A stretch of DNA of 64,000 nucleotides from Campylobacter concisus (GTDB taxonomy: Bacteria > Campylobacterota > Campylobacteria > Campylobacterales > Campylobacteraceae), in the NCBI RefSeq assembly GCF_003048615.2, contig NZ_CP049263.1, positions 372,001-436,000 on the forward strand. The letters run 5' to 3'. A program made the position numbers and the translations under genes. Below the pieces are notes generated by a model that ran no database searches, was not told where the DNA came from, and saw only the letters and a list, made by a program, of their open reading frames with translations. Below, piece by piece: positions 1 through 7,484 of this stretch. Position 1 is the stretch's first letter. The number at the start of each line of letters is the position of its first letter.

Positions 1-140
1 AGCTAAATGGAAACGCCTGATAGCCCATAACAGTTATATTAGTCTGTACTAGCATTAGATCTTTTTTGATAATGTTCTTGACAAGAAAAAAGAAAATTCT
101 ATGCAAGAAGTTCTTAATTTATAGTTTTAAATTTTAAAAA

Positions 141-158
141 GCAGGGAGAGCTCCCTGC
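141..158 (-). terminator. Intrinsic terminator of the TRAP receptor gene
   Basis: A perfect hairpin (GCAGGGA, 4-base loop, TCCCTGC) lies 6 bases beyond the stop of the receptor gene on the minus strand and is followed on that strand by TTTTTAAAATTT. With the divergent gene on the other side, it makes the receptor gene a one-gene transcription unit. Bases 1-140 hold no gene I can support. Confidence 0.8.
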
Positions 159-163
159 TGTGG

Positions 164-1225
164 TTATTTCTCTTCGTTTGTTTTGATGTAAGCGTAGTCA
201 GAAATTTTAGTCCACTCTCTTGCTTTTTTGAGGAAAGCTCTTTGAGACTCGACGATCTCTTTAAATAGTGGATCTTTTGCGCTCTCTTCATCAAGTAGCT
301 CGTTTGTAGCCTTTTTAAGAGCTGCTATGACCTCTGGTGGGAAAGATTTTACTTGGATGTCTGGGTACTCAGCCTTCATCTTGTCCCAGTACTCTACGTT
401 TGCGTAAAATACCTTAGTATTCACATCTCTTGCCACCTCAGCAGCAGCCGCTTCAAAGATAGCTTTTAGATCATCTGGAAGTTTTTCATACGCATTTTTG
501 TTGAAGAAAAACTGAGTTTCGCCGTTTGGCTCTTGCCAGCCTGTGTAGTAGTATTTTGCCACTTTGTGGAAGCCAAGTGCCATGTCATAAGCTGGGCTTA
601 CCCACTCGACTGAGTCGATCGTGCCCATCTCAAGCGCCATGTAAAGCTCGCCAGTTGGGATAGTGTTGATATTTGCGCCAAGTTTAGCGTAAATTTCGCC
701 GCCAAAGCCTGGAATTCTGATCTTTAAGCCTTTGATATCATCAACTGACTTGATCTCTTTTTTAAACCAGCCGCCCATTTGCATGCCAGTGTTGCCAGCT
801 CTAAAAATTTTGATGTTATATGGGTCAAAAACTTTCGCCTCTAGCTCTTTGCCGCCGCCAAATTCATACCAAGCTGTTTGCTCGTCGGTATTCATCATAA
901 ATGGTGTCGCTGTAAAGAACATTGTCTTAGGGTCTTTGCCTTTGTAGTAGTAGCTAGCTGTGTAGCCGATGTCGTATTGACCGCTCTTTGCAAAGTCAAG
1001 CATCGCAAAAGGCGACTTGTGTTTTGATGGGTAGTCGATCCTGATCTCGATGCGGCCGTTACTCATCTTTTCGACCTTCTCTTTTAGCTCTTTTGGCACG
1101 TCACCAAGCACTGGCATAGTGCTTTCCCATGAGGTTGCAAGCTTGAGCTTATAGACTTTGTCATCTCCCATGGCAGCGCAAGCAAGAGCTGCTAGACCAA
1201 GAGACGCTAATAAAAATTTATTCAT
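164..1225 (-). CDS. TRAP transporter substrate-binding protein, DctP family
   Basis: Periplasmic solute receptor of a tripartite ATP-independent (TRAP) transporter, which binds an organic acid and hands it to a QM permease. The 353-residue length is usual. It starts with a signal peptide (LLASLGLAALACAAMG), then the typical opening KLKLATSWESTMP, the conserved GLKIRIPGFGGEIYAKLGA region near residue 168 and PTGELYMALEMGTIDSVEW, where the Arg of KIRIPG normally grips the substrate carboxylate. The start has an AGGAGAG ribosome site. No DctQ or DctM gene is next to it: pyk lies divergently upstream and a terminator follows. The ligand cannot be read from sequence; members of the mannitol/chloroaromatic and 2-oxoacid groups look similar. 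Confidence 0.9.
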   Translation of the reverse strand: MNKFLLASLGLAALACAAMGDDKVYKLKLATSWESTMPVLGDVPKELKEKVEKMSNGRIEIRIDYPSKHKSPFAMLDFAKSGQYDIGYTASYYYKGKDPKTMFFTATPFMMNTDEQTAWYEFGGGKELEAKVFDPYNIKIFRAGNTGMQMGGWFKKEIKSVDDIKGLKIRIPGFGGEIYAKLGANINTIPTGELYMALEMGTIDSVEWVSPAYDMALGFHKVAKYYYTGWQEPNGETQFFFNKNAYEKLPDDLKAIFEAAAAEVARDVNTKVFYANVEYWDKMKAEYPDIQVKSFPPEVIAALKKATNELLDEESAKDPLFKEIVESQRAFLKKAREWTKISDYAYIKTNEEK

Positions 1226-1280
1226 ACTCTCTCCTTTAAAAATTTTGCATATTATACAAAAAATTTACATTATTAAAATG

Positions 1281-1289
1281 TGTTATAAT
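1281..1289 (+). promoter_or_regulatory. Extended -10 promoter of pyk
   Basis: TGTTATAAT matches an extended -10 element (TGnTATAAT). It lies about 30 bases before the pyk ATG at 1318, in the 92-base gap shared with the divergent TRAP receptor gene. As usual in Campylobacter, no clear -35 box is seen and the upstream DNA is AT-rich. Confidence 0.65.
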
Positions 1290-1317
1290 CGCAAAAATCA
1301 AATTACAGGGCATAAAA

Positions 1318-2769
1318 ATGATAAAAAAGACGAAAATTGTAGCGACTTTAGGGCCAGCAAGTGACAACGAAGAGACGATGGAGGCGATGGTTAAAGCAGG
1401 GGTTAATGTTTTTCGTTTAAATTTTAGCCACGGAACACACGAATACCACAAATCAAACATCGACAAGATAAGAAACATCGAAAAAAGACTAAACAAACGC
1501 ATAGGCATCTTGCAAGATATCTGCGGTCCAAAGATCAGAGTTGGCAAGCTTAGCGAGCCATTTTACTTAAAAGCTGGCGACGAGCTTAGCATTTATGCCG
1601 AGGATATCGTGGGCGAAAAGATCGAAAAGGGCGTTTATAGAGTGAGCCTAAATCAGCCTCAAATTTTACCTATGCTAAAGGCTGGCGAGTACGTCTATCT
1701 CTACGATGGCTCGATCAGAGCACGAGTTACAGGCGAGGGCAAAGAGGTGGTAAAAACCATCATCGAAAATGACGGGATTTTAAACTCAAACAAAGGGGTA
1801 AATTTCCCAAATACCGCCCTTGGCATCGACATTATCACGCCAAAAGATAAAGAAGATATGGAATTTGGCGCAAAGCAGGGCGTAAATTTCGTTGCTATTA
1901 GCTTCGTGCAAGACGCAAATGACGTGATAAAAGCGAGAAATATCTTAAAAGAATTTGGCTCCAAAGCGGCTATCTTGTCTAAGATCGAGAAATTTGACGC
2001 GGTCGAAAACATAGACGACATCATCGCAAAGAGTGATGGCATCATGGTAGCTCGTGGCGATCTTGGCATAGAAGTGCCATTTTACAAAGTTCCAACCATA
2101 CAAAAGCTTATCATCAAAAAGGCAAATGCAGCCAGCAAACCAGTCATCACAGCAACTCAGATGATGCTAAGCATGGCAGAGCATGAAACTGCCACAAGAG
2201 CGGAGATCAGCGACGTGGCAAATGCCGTGCTAGACGGCACTGATGCGGTTATGCTAAGTGAGGAGAGCGCGATCGGCAAAAACCCAGTCGCAGTCGTAGA
2301 GGCGATGAGCAAAACGATCATCCAGACGCAAAGCATCTATCCATACAATAAATTTGACGAATTTGACTTTTTTGACGAGACTGACATGGTCGCAAATAGC
2401 GCAGCTTCGCTAGCCGTGCGTATCAAGGCCAATGCGATACTCTCTATCACAGGCTCAGGCAAATCAGCCATAAAACTAGCTAGAAACCGCACAAATATCG
2501 ATATCATCGCTATCGCGCACGACGAGCAGACAGCTCACATGCTGACTCTTGCTTGGGGCGTGACGCCAGCGCTCGTGCTTGAAAAAACAAAGCTAAATGT
2601 CTTACTTGCAAATGTCATCAAAAAGGCTTACGACGCTGGATATGTCGAGCATGACAAGACCTACCTCGTCACGGCTGGCCACCCAACAGGCGTAGAGGGC
2701 AGCACAAACCTCATACGTATCATCAGACGCGACCAGCTTGATTATTACCTAGACCTTGCAACTGAGTAA
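1318..2769 (+). CDS. pyk: Pyruvate kinase
   Basis: Cytoplasmic enzyme that transfers phosphate from phosphoenolpyruvate to ADP to give pyruvate and ATP. At 483 residues it is full length. Visible signatures are the start KTKIVATLGPAS, the substrate-binding FRLNFSHG, the active-site lysine in ILSKIEKFDAV, the metal-binding stretch IMVARGDLGIEVP and KPVITATQMM. The B domain lies at about residues 70-170 and the C-terminal allosteric domain after residue 350. It has its own promoter and a strong terminator, so it is probably monocistronic. Confidence 0.97.
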   Translation: MIKKTKIVATLGPASDNEETMEAMVKAGVNVFRLNFSHGTHEYHKSNIDKIRNIEKRLNKRIGILQDICGPKIRVGKLSEPFYLKAGDELSIYAEDIVGEKIEKGVYRVSLNQPQILPMLKAGEYVYLYDGSIRARVTGEGKEVVKTIIENDGILNSNKGVNFPNTALGIDIITPKDKEDMEFGAKQGVNFVAISFVQDANDVIKARNILKEFGSKAAILSKIEKFDAVENIDDIIAKSDGIMVARGDLGIEVPFYKVPTIQKLIIKKANAASKPVITATQMMLSMAEHETATRAEISDVANAVLDGTDAVMLSEESAIGKNPVAVVEAMSKTIIQTQSIYPYNKFDEFDFFDETDMVANSAASLAVRIKANAILSITGSGKSAIKLARNRTNIDIIAIAHDEQTAHMLTLAWGVTPALVLEKTKLNVLLANVIKKAYDAGYVEHDKTYLVTAGHPTGVEGSTNLIRIIRRDQLDYYLDLATE

Positions 2770-2778
2770 ATTTATGGA

Positions 2779-2808
2779 TTTTAGTGCCTGATATTTTGGG
2801 CACTAAAA
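2779..2808 (+). terminator. Intrinsic terminator after pyk
   Basis: Ten-base-pair perfect stem TTTTAGTGCC / GGCACTAAAA around a 10-base loop, followed by TTTCTTTTAAATTT. It lies 10 bases after the pyk stop codon. Confidence 0.85.
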
Positions 2809-2936
2809 TTTCTTTTAAATTTATACGCTTTTATGCACTCGCCTTGAAAATCTACCGAATTACTAAATTTAGAGCCTGATATGCCAGATCTAAATTTGAA
2901 ATTTAAACTATGTGCTTTAAAATGAAACTACTACTT

Positions 2937-3054
2937 TTTTGTAAATTTTAAAAATCCATTCACTCCCAAGAATTGACTACTAAAATTTGGCTTCGCTTAC
3001 AGCTTAGCTCAATTTTAGAGCGGAAATTACTCGTTCGTGAAATTTTAAAATTTG
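2937..3054 (+). repeat. 118-base direct repeat, copy 1
   Basis: Copy 1 of a direct repeat whose second copy is at 3368-3486. The shared core includes GAATTGACTACTAAAATTTG, then GCTTCGCTTACAGCTTAGCT, and ends at GAAATTTTAAAATTTG. By eye the copies differ at about seven positions plus one inserted base. It contains no gene. Confidence 0.85.
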
Positions 3055-3224
3055 CTTGACACCTATCTAATTTAACTAAGTTATTCTGAAAATTTTAAAA
3101 TCTTATTCACTCGCCTTAGCAACTTACTAAATTTAGGGCTCATAACTATTCGCCACTAAATTTAGAAGCGTGATATGCTCGCTCATAAATTTTAAAATTT
3201 GTCTGACACTTGTTTGATGATAAA

Positions 3225-3333
3225 CCGCATGCAGTGCGAAGCACTGAAGCATGCACTTCTAACGTCGTAGGGGTTAGGGGATTGTTAAGGGGGAAGGGAG
3301 CGACTTCGTAATTCAAGCCTCTTCCCCCTTAAC
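3225..3333 (+). repeat. Hairpin element, copy A (inverted relative to 30522-30624)
   Basis: About 109 bases with two structured parts. The first is a nested palindrome around GCATGC-AGTGC-GAA-GCACT-GAA-GCATGC at 3227-3256. The second is a long hairpin with a 13-bp perfect stem (GTTAAGGGGGAAG at 3284-3296 with CTTCCCCCTTAAC at 3321-3333). The middle reads TCTAACGTCGTAGGGGTTAG. The reverse complement recurs at 30522-30624 at roughly 90% identity. It is much richer in G and C than its surroundings. There is no ORF, no transposase and no obvious target duplication. Confidence 0.85.
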
Positions 3334-3367
3334 AAAGAAGAAAAAACTTTAAATTTCTAAAAAACTA

Positions 3368-3486
3368 TTTTGCAAATTTTAAAATTCCATTCACCCCTAA
3401 GAATTGACTACTAAAATTTGGCTTCGCTTACAGCTTAGCTCAAATTTTAGAGCCGAAATTACTCGTTCATGAAATTTTAAAATTTG
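3368..3486 (+). repeat. 118-base direct repeat, copy 2
   Basis: Second copy of the repeat at 2937-3054. The two copies flank the hairpin element at 3225-3333. Copy 2 ends about 100 bases before the first gene of the APE operon. Confidence 0.85.
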
Positions 3487-3590
3487 ACATTTTTCTTTGT
3501 AGAACAAAGGATTATTTTGTGCATTTTATACTCGGCATTTGCATATAAAAGCTAAATTTCTTAAAATATGCCAAAAAATTAGGAGCAAAA

Positions 3591-4274
3591 ATGCTATCAG
3601 GTGAGCTACTTAAAAGCCATTTTGCTAAATTTGATCTAGTGGCAATGCTTAGTGAGTTTTTTGAGCAAAGTTGTTTTGATAAAGAAAAATTTAAAGTACT
3701 TAGGCGAGATGGTTTTAAAAGCTTAGATAAGAGCCAAAGATATGAGCTTCTTAAAATAGCGGACTTTAAGGCGCATCTTGACGCCAAATTTCAGGGCTTT
3801 TTGCGTGAGCTGATGCGAAGCAAGATCCTCGTTGTAAGCGGCGTGGAGTATAAATTTGGCGAGCTTGAAATTTACACCTGCTTTGATGCTAACACCTACA
3901 AAAGATCGTGCGAGGCGGGCGAAATTTACTTTCACAACTTTGGTTTTGACATCTCTTTTAAGAGCGAGCCAGCGCTTTATGGCGGCATTTTGGTAAGGAG
4001 TTTAAAGCCATTAAAAGAGCGAAATTTCATCTTTGGACCAAGAAAATGTGCCTTGCATATCTTAAATAGCAAAATAAGTAATTTAAATTTTGATCTAAAA
4101 GAGGCTGATTTTAGAGAGGATGAGGTCGCTTTTACGCCAAGGATTAGATCGTTTAAAGATGAGAGTAAGCTTCAAAATGACGCTTTAAGGGCGGTTAGTG
4201 GCGAGTTTATAGAGGCACTTGAAAGTGTAAAAGAGTATAAAAAAAGAGTTGAAAATGCCTATAAAAAGGGGTGA
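3591..4274 (+). CDS. Uncharacterised protein, faint resemblance to 3-methyladenine glycosylase-like fold
   Basis: 227 residues, soluble, no signal peptide. It is preceded by AGGAG and is the first gene of the APE operon; its 3' end overlaps the phosphopantetheinyl transferase. I do not recognise it firmly. The stretch around residues 80-165 (GELEIYTCFDANTY, GEIYFHNFGFDISF, ALYGGILVRSLKPL, FGPRKCALHIL) is reminiscent of AAG/MPG-type DNA glycosylase-like proteins, where a glutamate-containing strand is followed by a tyrosine-rich strand and an (A/G)xLIRxL strand. Function in the pathway is unknown. It could equally be an unrelated gene sharing the promoter. Confidence 0.6.
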   Translation: MLSGELLKSHFAKFDLVAMLSEFFEQSCFDKEKFKVLRRDGFKSLDKSQRYELLKIADFKAHLDAKFQGFLRELMRSKILVVSGVEYKFGELEIYTCFDANTYKRSCEAGEIYFHNFGFDISFKSEPALYGGILVRSLKPLKERNFIFGPRKCALHILNSKISNLNFDLKEADFREDEVAFTPRIRSFKDESKLQNDALRAVSGEFIEALESVKEYKKRVENAYKKG

Positions 4275-4776
4275 AATTTATCTTTTTGTTGGCTTTGAGG
4301 CTGAGAAATTTAGCCAAAAGATGCTAGATAGAAAAGATCGCATGAAGCTAAAAAAATATCCAAATTTAGCAAATTCAAACTCATTTAAACTCTCTAGATA
4401 TTTAAAATTTAGAGCAAAAAAACGGGGCAAAATTTGCCTATCTCACAAAGAAAATATCGCCGTTTTGGCTATCTCAAAAGAAAAAGTTGGCATTGATGTG
4501 GAGGAGCTAAAAGAGCGAAATTTTGACGGAGTGATCAAATTTTGCTTTAGCAAAAAAGAGAGCGAAATTTACGCGAGTGCCAAAGATAAAATGCAAAAAT
4601 TTTATGAAATTTATACCGCAAAAGAGGCTGTGATAAAAGCCAAAAATTTAGCCTTTAGCGACCTTGCTAGCGTTAAATTTGACGAGATGGAGAGAAGATA
4701 CTTGATTATTAATAATCTATTTATCATTTGCCTTGCATTTAAGCATTGCAAAGATATAATTGTTAAATTTTTATGA
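4255..4776 (+). CDS. 4'-phosphopantetheinyl transferase, short Sfp/AcpT type
   Basis: Transfers the phosphopantetheine arm of CoA to the serine of carrier proteins, here most likely the two ACPs encoded downstream. The two superfamily signatures are present: GIDVE at residues 79-83 (Mg-binding Asp) and YTAKEAVIK at 120-128 (W/FxxKEAxxK). At about 173 residues it is shorter than Sfp (about 220), with a reduced N-terminal half. I chose the ATG at 4255; a TTG at 4249 is also open. It overlaps the upstream gene by 20 bases, so the two are co-transcribed. Confidence 0.85.
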   Translation: MPIKRGEIYLFVGFEAEKFSQKMLDRKDRMKLKKYPNLANSNSFKLSRYLKFRAKKRGKICLSHKENIAVLAISKEKVGIDVEELKERNFDGVIKFCFSKKESEIYASAKDKMQKFYEIYTAKEAVIKAKNLAFSDLASVKFDEMERRYLIINNLFIICLAFKHCKDIIVKFL

Positions 4777-4801
4777 TTATTAAACACTAAAAAGGCAAAA
4801 A

Positions 4802-5179
4802 GTGCTTGTAAAAAAGATAGCTATGATCCTTGCAGTAACGCTTCTAGTTCTTGGCTGTGCGAAGAAATTTGATGCGCCAAAGCTGGCGGATTTTAGCTTA
4901 AAGGCATTTGAGGTTAGTTCATCAAAAGGGCCGCTAATGCTTTACGTGCAAAATAGTGAGAATGAGTATAAATTTAGCCTTGTAAACGCACTTGGCGCGC
5001 CAGAAGCTAGGCGAGTTTTAAAGGACGGCACGTTTGCAAATTTGGGCTTCTTGCCACCAAATAGCGCCTACAACGAGCTTTTTATCAAGGTGCTTGAGAT
5101 GATAAAAGATGAAAAAAATGAGCAAAAATTTATGATAGATGATCAAATTTATGAGGTAAAAAGCGTTGATATACGTTAG
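4802..5179 (+). CDS. apeN: Outer-membrane lipoprotein of the APE cluster (ApeN/DUF3261-like)
   Basis: 125 residues with a GTG start. The N-terminus MLVKKIAMILAVTLLVLGC is a lipoprotein signal peptide with the lipobox LVLGC (Cys19). The rest is short and soluble, with no catalytic motif. Aryl polyene clusters carry a DUF3261 lipoprotein beside the LolA-like carrier and MMPL exporter, probably as part of lipid transport to the outer membrane. This protein is shorter than usual for DUF3261, so the family call rests partly on position next to the ketosynthase. It overlaps the next start by 14 bases. Confidence 0.6.
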   Translation: MLVKKIAMILAVTLLVLGCAKKFDAPKLADFSLKAFEVSSSKGPLMLYVQNSENEYKFSLVNALGAPEARRVLKDGTFANLGFLPPNSAYNELFIKVLEMIKDEKNEQKFMIDDQIYEVKSVDIR

Positions 5180-6332
5180 CAAACCAGCCATTATCAGCGC
5201 CGCAGGTAGCAGTAGTGATGAAAATTTAAGCTCGCTTTTAAGTGGCAAGAGATTTTTAAGCAAAAGCTCTGAATTTCACCCGCAAAATGAGTTTTTGGTG
5301 GGTAAATTTAATGGCGTTTTGCCTAGCTTTTTAAGCAAAACCAAAGAGCACTTCAAAACTCGCACCAACGCCTTGCTTTTAAGCACGATGCTAGAGATTG
5401 GTGATGAGATAAAAAGAGCGATAAAAAAATATGGCAAAAGCCGTGTGGGAGTAGTTCTTGGCACTACAACAAGCGGTGTTGAGGAGAATTTCGAGCCATT
5501 TAAAGGCTATATCGCGACTGGATTTTTTGATAAAAGCAGGTTTGGCATAAACAGAAACTGCCTTGCAAATGTGGCTGAATTCGTAAGTGACTTTTACGAG
5601 CTTAGCGGCCCAAGCTACTGCGTATCGACTGCGTGTACCTCGGGCGTTAAGGCGGTTATTGAGGCAAAAAGGCTAATTGAAAGCGAGCTTTGTGATGCGG
5701 TCATTTGTGGCGGAGTAGACAGCCTAAATACGCTTACGATAAACGGCTTTAACTCGCTTAGCATCCTAAGTAGCGCCCCAAGTCAGGCCTTTTCTAAAAA
5801 TAGAGAGGGGATAAATATCGGCGAGGGTGCTGGGCTATTTTTGCTAAGCAGTGATGAAATTTCAAATGTCGCAGTCGCTAGCTCTGCCTCAAACTGCGAC
5901 GCTTTTCATATGACGCAGCCTGATTTTAGTGCGAAAATGGCGGTAAATTGCATAGAGAGCGCGCTAAAAAGAGCTGGCATGCGCGGTGTGGATTATGTAA
6001 ATTTGCATGGCACCGGCACGCAGGCAAATGATAAAATGGAGGCAAAAGCTGTAAATTTAACGCTTAATGCCACATATGCAAGCACGCTAAAGCCACAGAT
6101 TGGTCACACGCTTGGGGCTGCTGGAGCAATAGAAAGCGCCATTTGTGCCATGCTTTGCATGGAGGAAAATAGCACCTTGCCGCCACACGTTTATGACGGC
6201 GAGTATGATGAGAGCTTGGAGGCTATAAATTTAGTAAAAAGTGGCACGAAATTTGACGTAAAAACAGCGATGTCGCTATCTTTTGCCTTTGGCGGAGATA
6301 ACGCCGCGATAATATTTAAAAGAGTGAGATGA
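5166..6332 (+). CDS. apeO: Beta-ketoacyl-ACP synthase (ApeO-like)
   Basis: Condensing enzyme that elongates the ACP-bound polyene chain with malonyl units. The 388 residues have thiolase fold and the full catalytic set: Cys157 in VSTACTSG, His in NLHGTGT (about 283) and His in PQIGHTLGAAGA (about 317), plus the C-terminal FAFGGDNA. It starts with TTG, translationally coupled to the lipoprotein gene (14-base overlap). It is one of two intact ketosynthases in the operon, and the order KS-DH-KR-KS matches the apeO-P-Q-R block of Escherichia and Xenorhabdus APE clusters. Letters are assigned by that analogy. Confidence 0.9.
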   Translation: MIYVSKPAIISAAGSSSDENLSSLLSGKRFLSKSSEFHPQNEFLVGKFNGVLPSFLSKTKEHFKTRTNALLLSTMLEIGDEIKRAIKKYGKSRVGVVLGTTTSGVEENFEPFKGYIATGFFDKSRFGINRNCLANVAEFVSDFYELSGPSYCVSTACTSGVKAVIEAKRLIESELCDAVICGGVDSLNTLTINGFNSLSILSSAPSQAFSKNREGINIGEGAGLFLLSSDEISNVAVASSASNCDAFHMTQPDFSAKMAVNCIESALKRAGMRGVDYVNLHGTGTQANDKMEAKAVNLTLNATYASTLKPQIGHTLGAAGAIESAICAMLCMEENSTLPPHVYDGEYDESLEAINLVKSGTKFDVKTAMSLSFAFGGDNAAIIFKRVR

Positions 6333-6772
6333 TGATAAGTGATTATTTGCCGCACAGCAGCGCCATAACCTTGATCGATGAAATTTTGGAATTTATCCCT
6401 TGCGAGAGCATAAAAGTAAGAAGCGTGATAAATGATCAAAATCCATTTTTAGAAGATGGTAAATTTATGACGCAAAAGGCAATAGAGATGATGGCTCAAA
6501 GTCTTGGCATCTACGACTCCAAGATGCGTGAGCTAAGGGGCGAGAAGGCGATATTTGGCTTTTTGCTTGGCAGTAGAAAATTTGAAATTTTTAGGCCGTA
6601 TTTTAAAGTGGGCGATGAGATAGTGATCGTCTCAAAGTGCTCCATTCAAGATGAGAGTGGATTTGGCGTTTATGACAGCGAGCTTTTTGTAAATGGCGAG
6701 CTTGGCGCAAGGGCGGTTTTAAACGTGATGAGCCCTGATGAAGAATTTGTAAAAAAGGCACTTAGTGAGTAA
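6329..6772 (+). CDS. apeP: 3-hydroxyacyl-ACP dehydratase, hotdog fold (ApeP-like)
   Basis: Removes water from the 3-hydroxyacyl-ACP intermediate to leave a trans double bond; in APE synthesis no enoyl reduction follows, so double bonds accumulate. The 147 residues start with YLPHSSAITLIDEIL, the hallmark of the ApeP/FabA-like branch (catalytic His in LPH), followed by QNPFL and KAIEMMAQSLGIY with the partner acidic helix. It overlaps the ketosynthase by 4 bases and the ketoreductase by 8. Confidence 0.88.
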   Translation: MMISDYLPHSSAITLIDEILEFIPCESIKVRSVINDQNPFLEDGKFMTQKAIEMMAQSLGIYDSKMRELRGEKAIFGFLLGSRKFEIFRPYFKVGDEIVIVSKCSIQDESGFGVYDSELFVNGELGARAVLNVMSPDEEFVKKALSE

Positions 6773-7484
6773 GAGAGTATTGATAACTGGATCAAGTAGA
6801 GGTATAGGAGCTAGCATCGCTAGGCGCCTTGCTGGTGAATACGAAGTGGTTCTTCATGCAAGAAGTAAGAGTGATGAGCTTTTAAAGATGGCTAGCGAGC
6901 TTGGGGTTAAATTTATGACATTTGATGTGGCTGACACTGCTGCGGCAAAAGAGGCCATAGAGGCTGATATGGAGGCAAATGGCGTCTATTATGGCGTTAT
7001 TTTAAACGCTGGTATAACAAGGGATAATACCTTTGTGGGGCTAAGCGATGAAGAGTGGTTTGACGTGATAGATGTAAATTTAAATGGCTTTTACAACGTC
7101 CTAAGACCAGCGCTAATGCCCATGATAAGGGCTAGAAAGCCAGCTAGGATAGTGACGCTAAGCTCTGTTTCAGGGGTTATTGGCAATAGGGGTCAGGTGA
7201 ATTACTCAGCTAGCAAAGCAGGCATCATAGGAGCTAGCAAAGCCCTTGCAGTCGAGCTTGCAAGCAGAGGCATAACAGTAAACTGCGTGGCACCTGGGCT
7301 TATAAAGACAGATATGAGCGAAGAAATTTTAAATAGTGACTTTTTAGACGAAGTGCTAAAGGCCATACCTGCAAAAAGAGCTGGCGAGGCAGACGAGGTG
7401 GCTGGACTTGTTAAATTTCTACTAAGCGACGAGGCTAGCTACATCACAAGACAGGTCGTCGGCGTAAATGGAGGACTTTGCTAA
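6765..7484 (+). CDS. apeQ: 3-ketoacyl-ACP reductase, FabG family (ApeQ-like)
   Basis: NADPH-dependent reduction of the 3-ketoacyl-ACP made by the ketosynthases. A classical short-chain dehydrogenase of 239 residues: cofactor loop TGSSRGIG (8-15), NAG at 81-83, and a catalytic Ser-Tyr-Lys set with Ser134, Tyr147 and Lys151 in YSASK. It has a GTG start. Its context between the dehydratase and second ketosynthase marks it as pathway-specific rather than the housekeeping fabG. Confidence 0.92.
   Translation: MSKRVLITGSSRGIGASIARRLAGEYEVVLHARSKSDELLKMASELGVKFMTFDVADTAAAKEAIEADMEANGVYYGVILNAGITRDNTFVGLSDEEWFDVIDVNLNGFYNVLRPALMPMIRARKPARIVTLSSVSGVIGNRGQVNYSASKAGIIGASKALAVELASRGITVNCVAPGLIKTDMSEEILNSDFLDEVLKAIPAKRAGEADEVAGLVKFLLSDEASYITRQVVGVNGGLC

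Larger units (their letters stand above)
2809..3590. repeat. Non-coding stretch of degenerate AT-rich repeats
   Basis: No open reading frame of any credible length occurs in these roughly 780 bases between the pyk terminator and the APE operon. The stretch is built of related pieces. Phrases such as CACTCGCCTT, ACTAAATTTAG, GATATGC and AAATTTTAAAATTTG recur several times (for example at 2835, 3050, 3109, 3190 and 3480) with different spacing. Inside it sit a 118-base direct repeat and one copy of a hairpin element, listed separately. It may hold the promoter of the APE operon near its right end, but I cannot point to a clear -10 box. Confidence 0.6.

Noticed and set aside
101-124. Short plus-strand ORF near the left edge (MQEVLNL)
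   Set aside because: Only seven codons, no ribosome site, and its frame is closed by a stop at 56-58.
3225-3333. Hairpin element as an insertion sequence or CRISPR repeat
   Set aside because: No transposase, no terminal duplication visible, and no regular array of short repeats with spacers.
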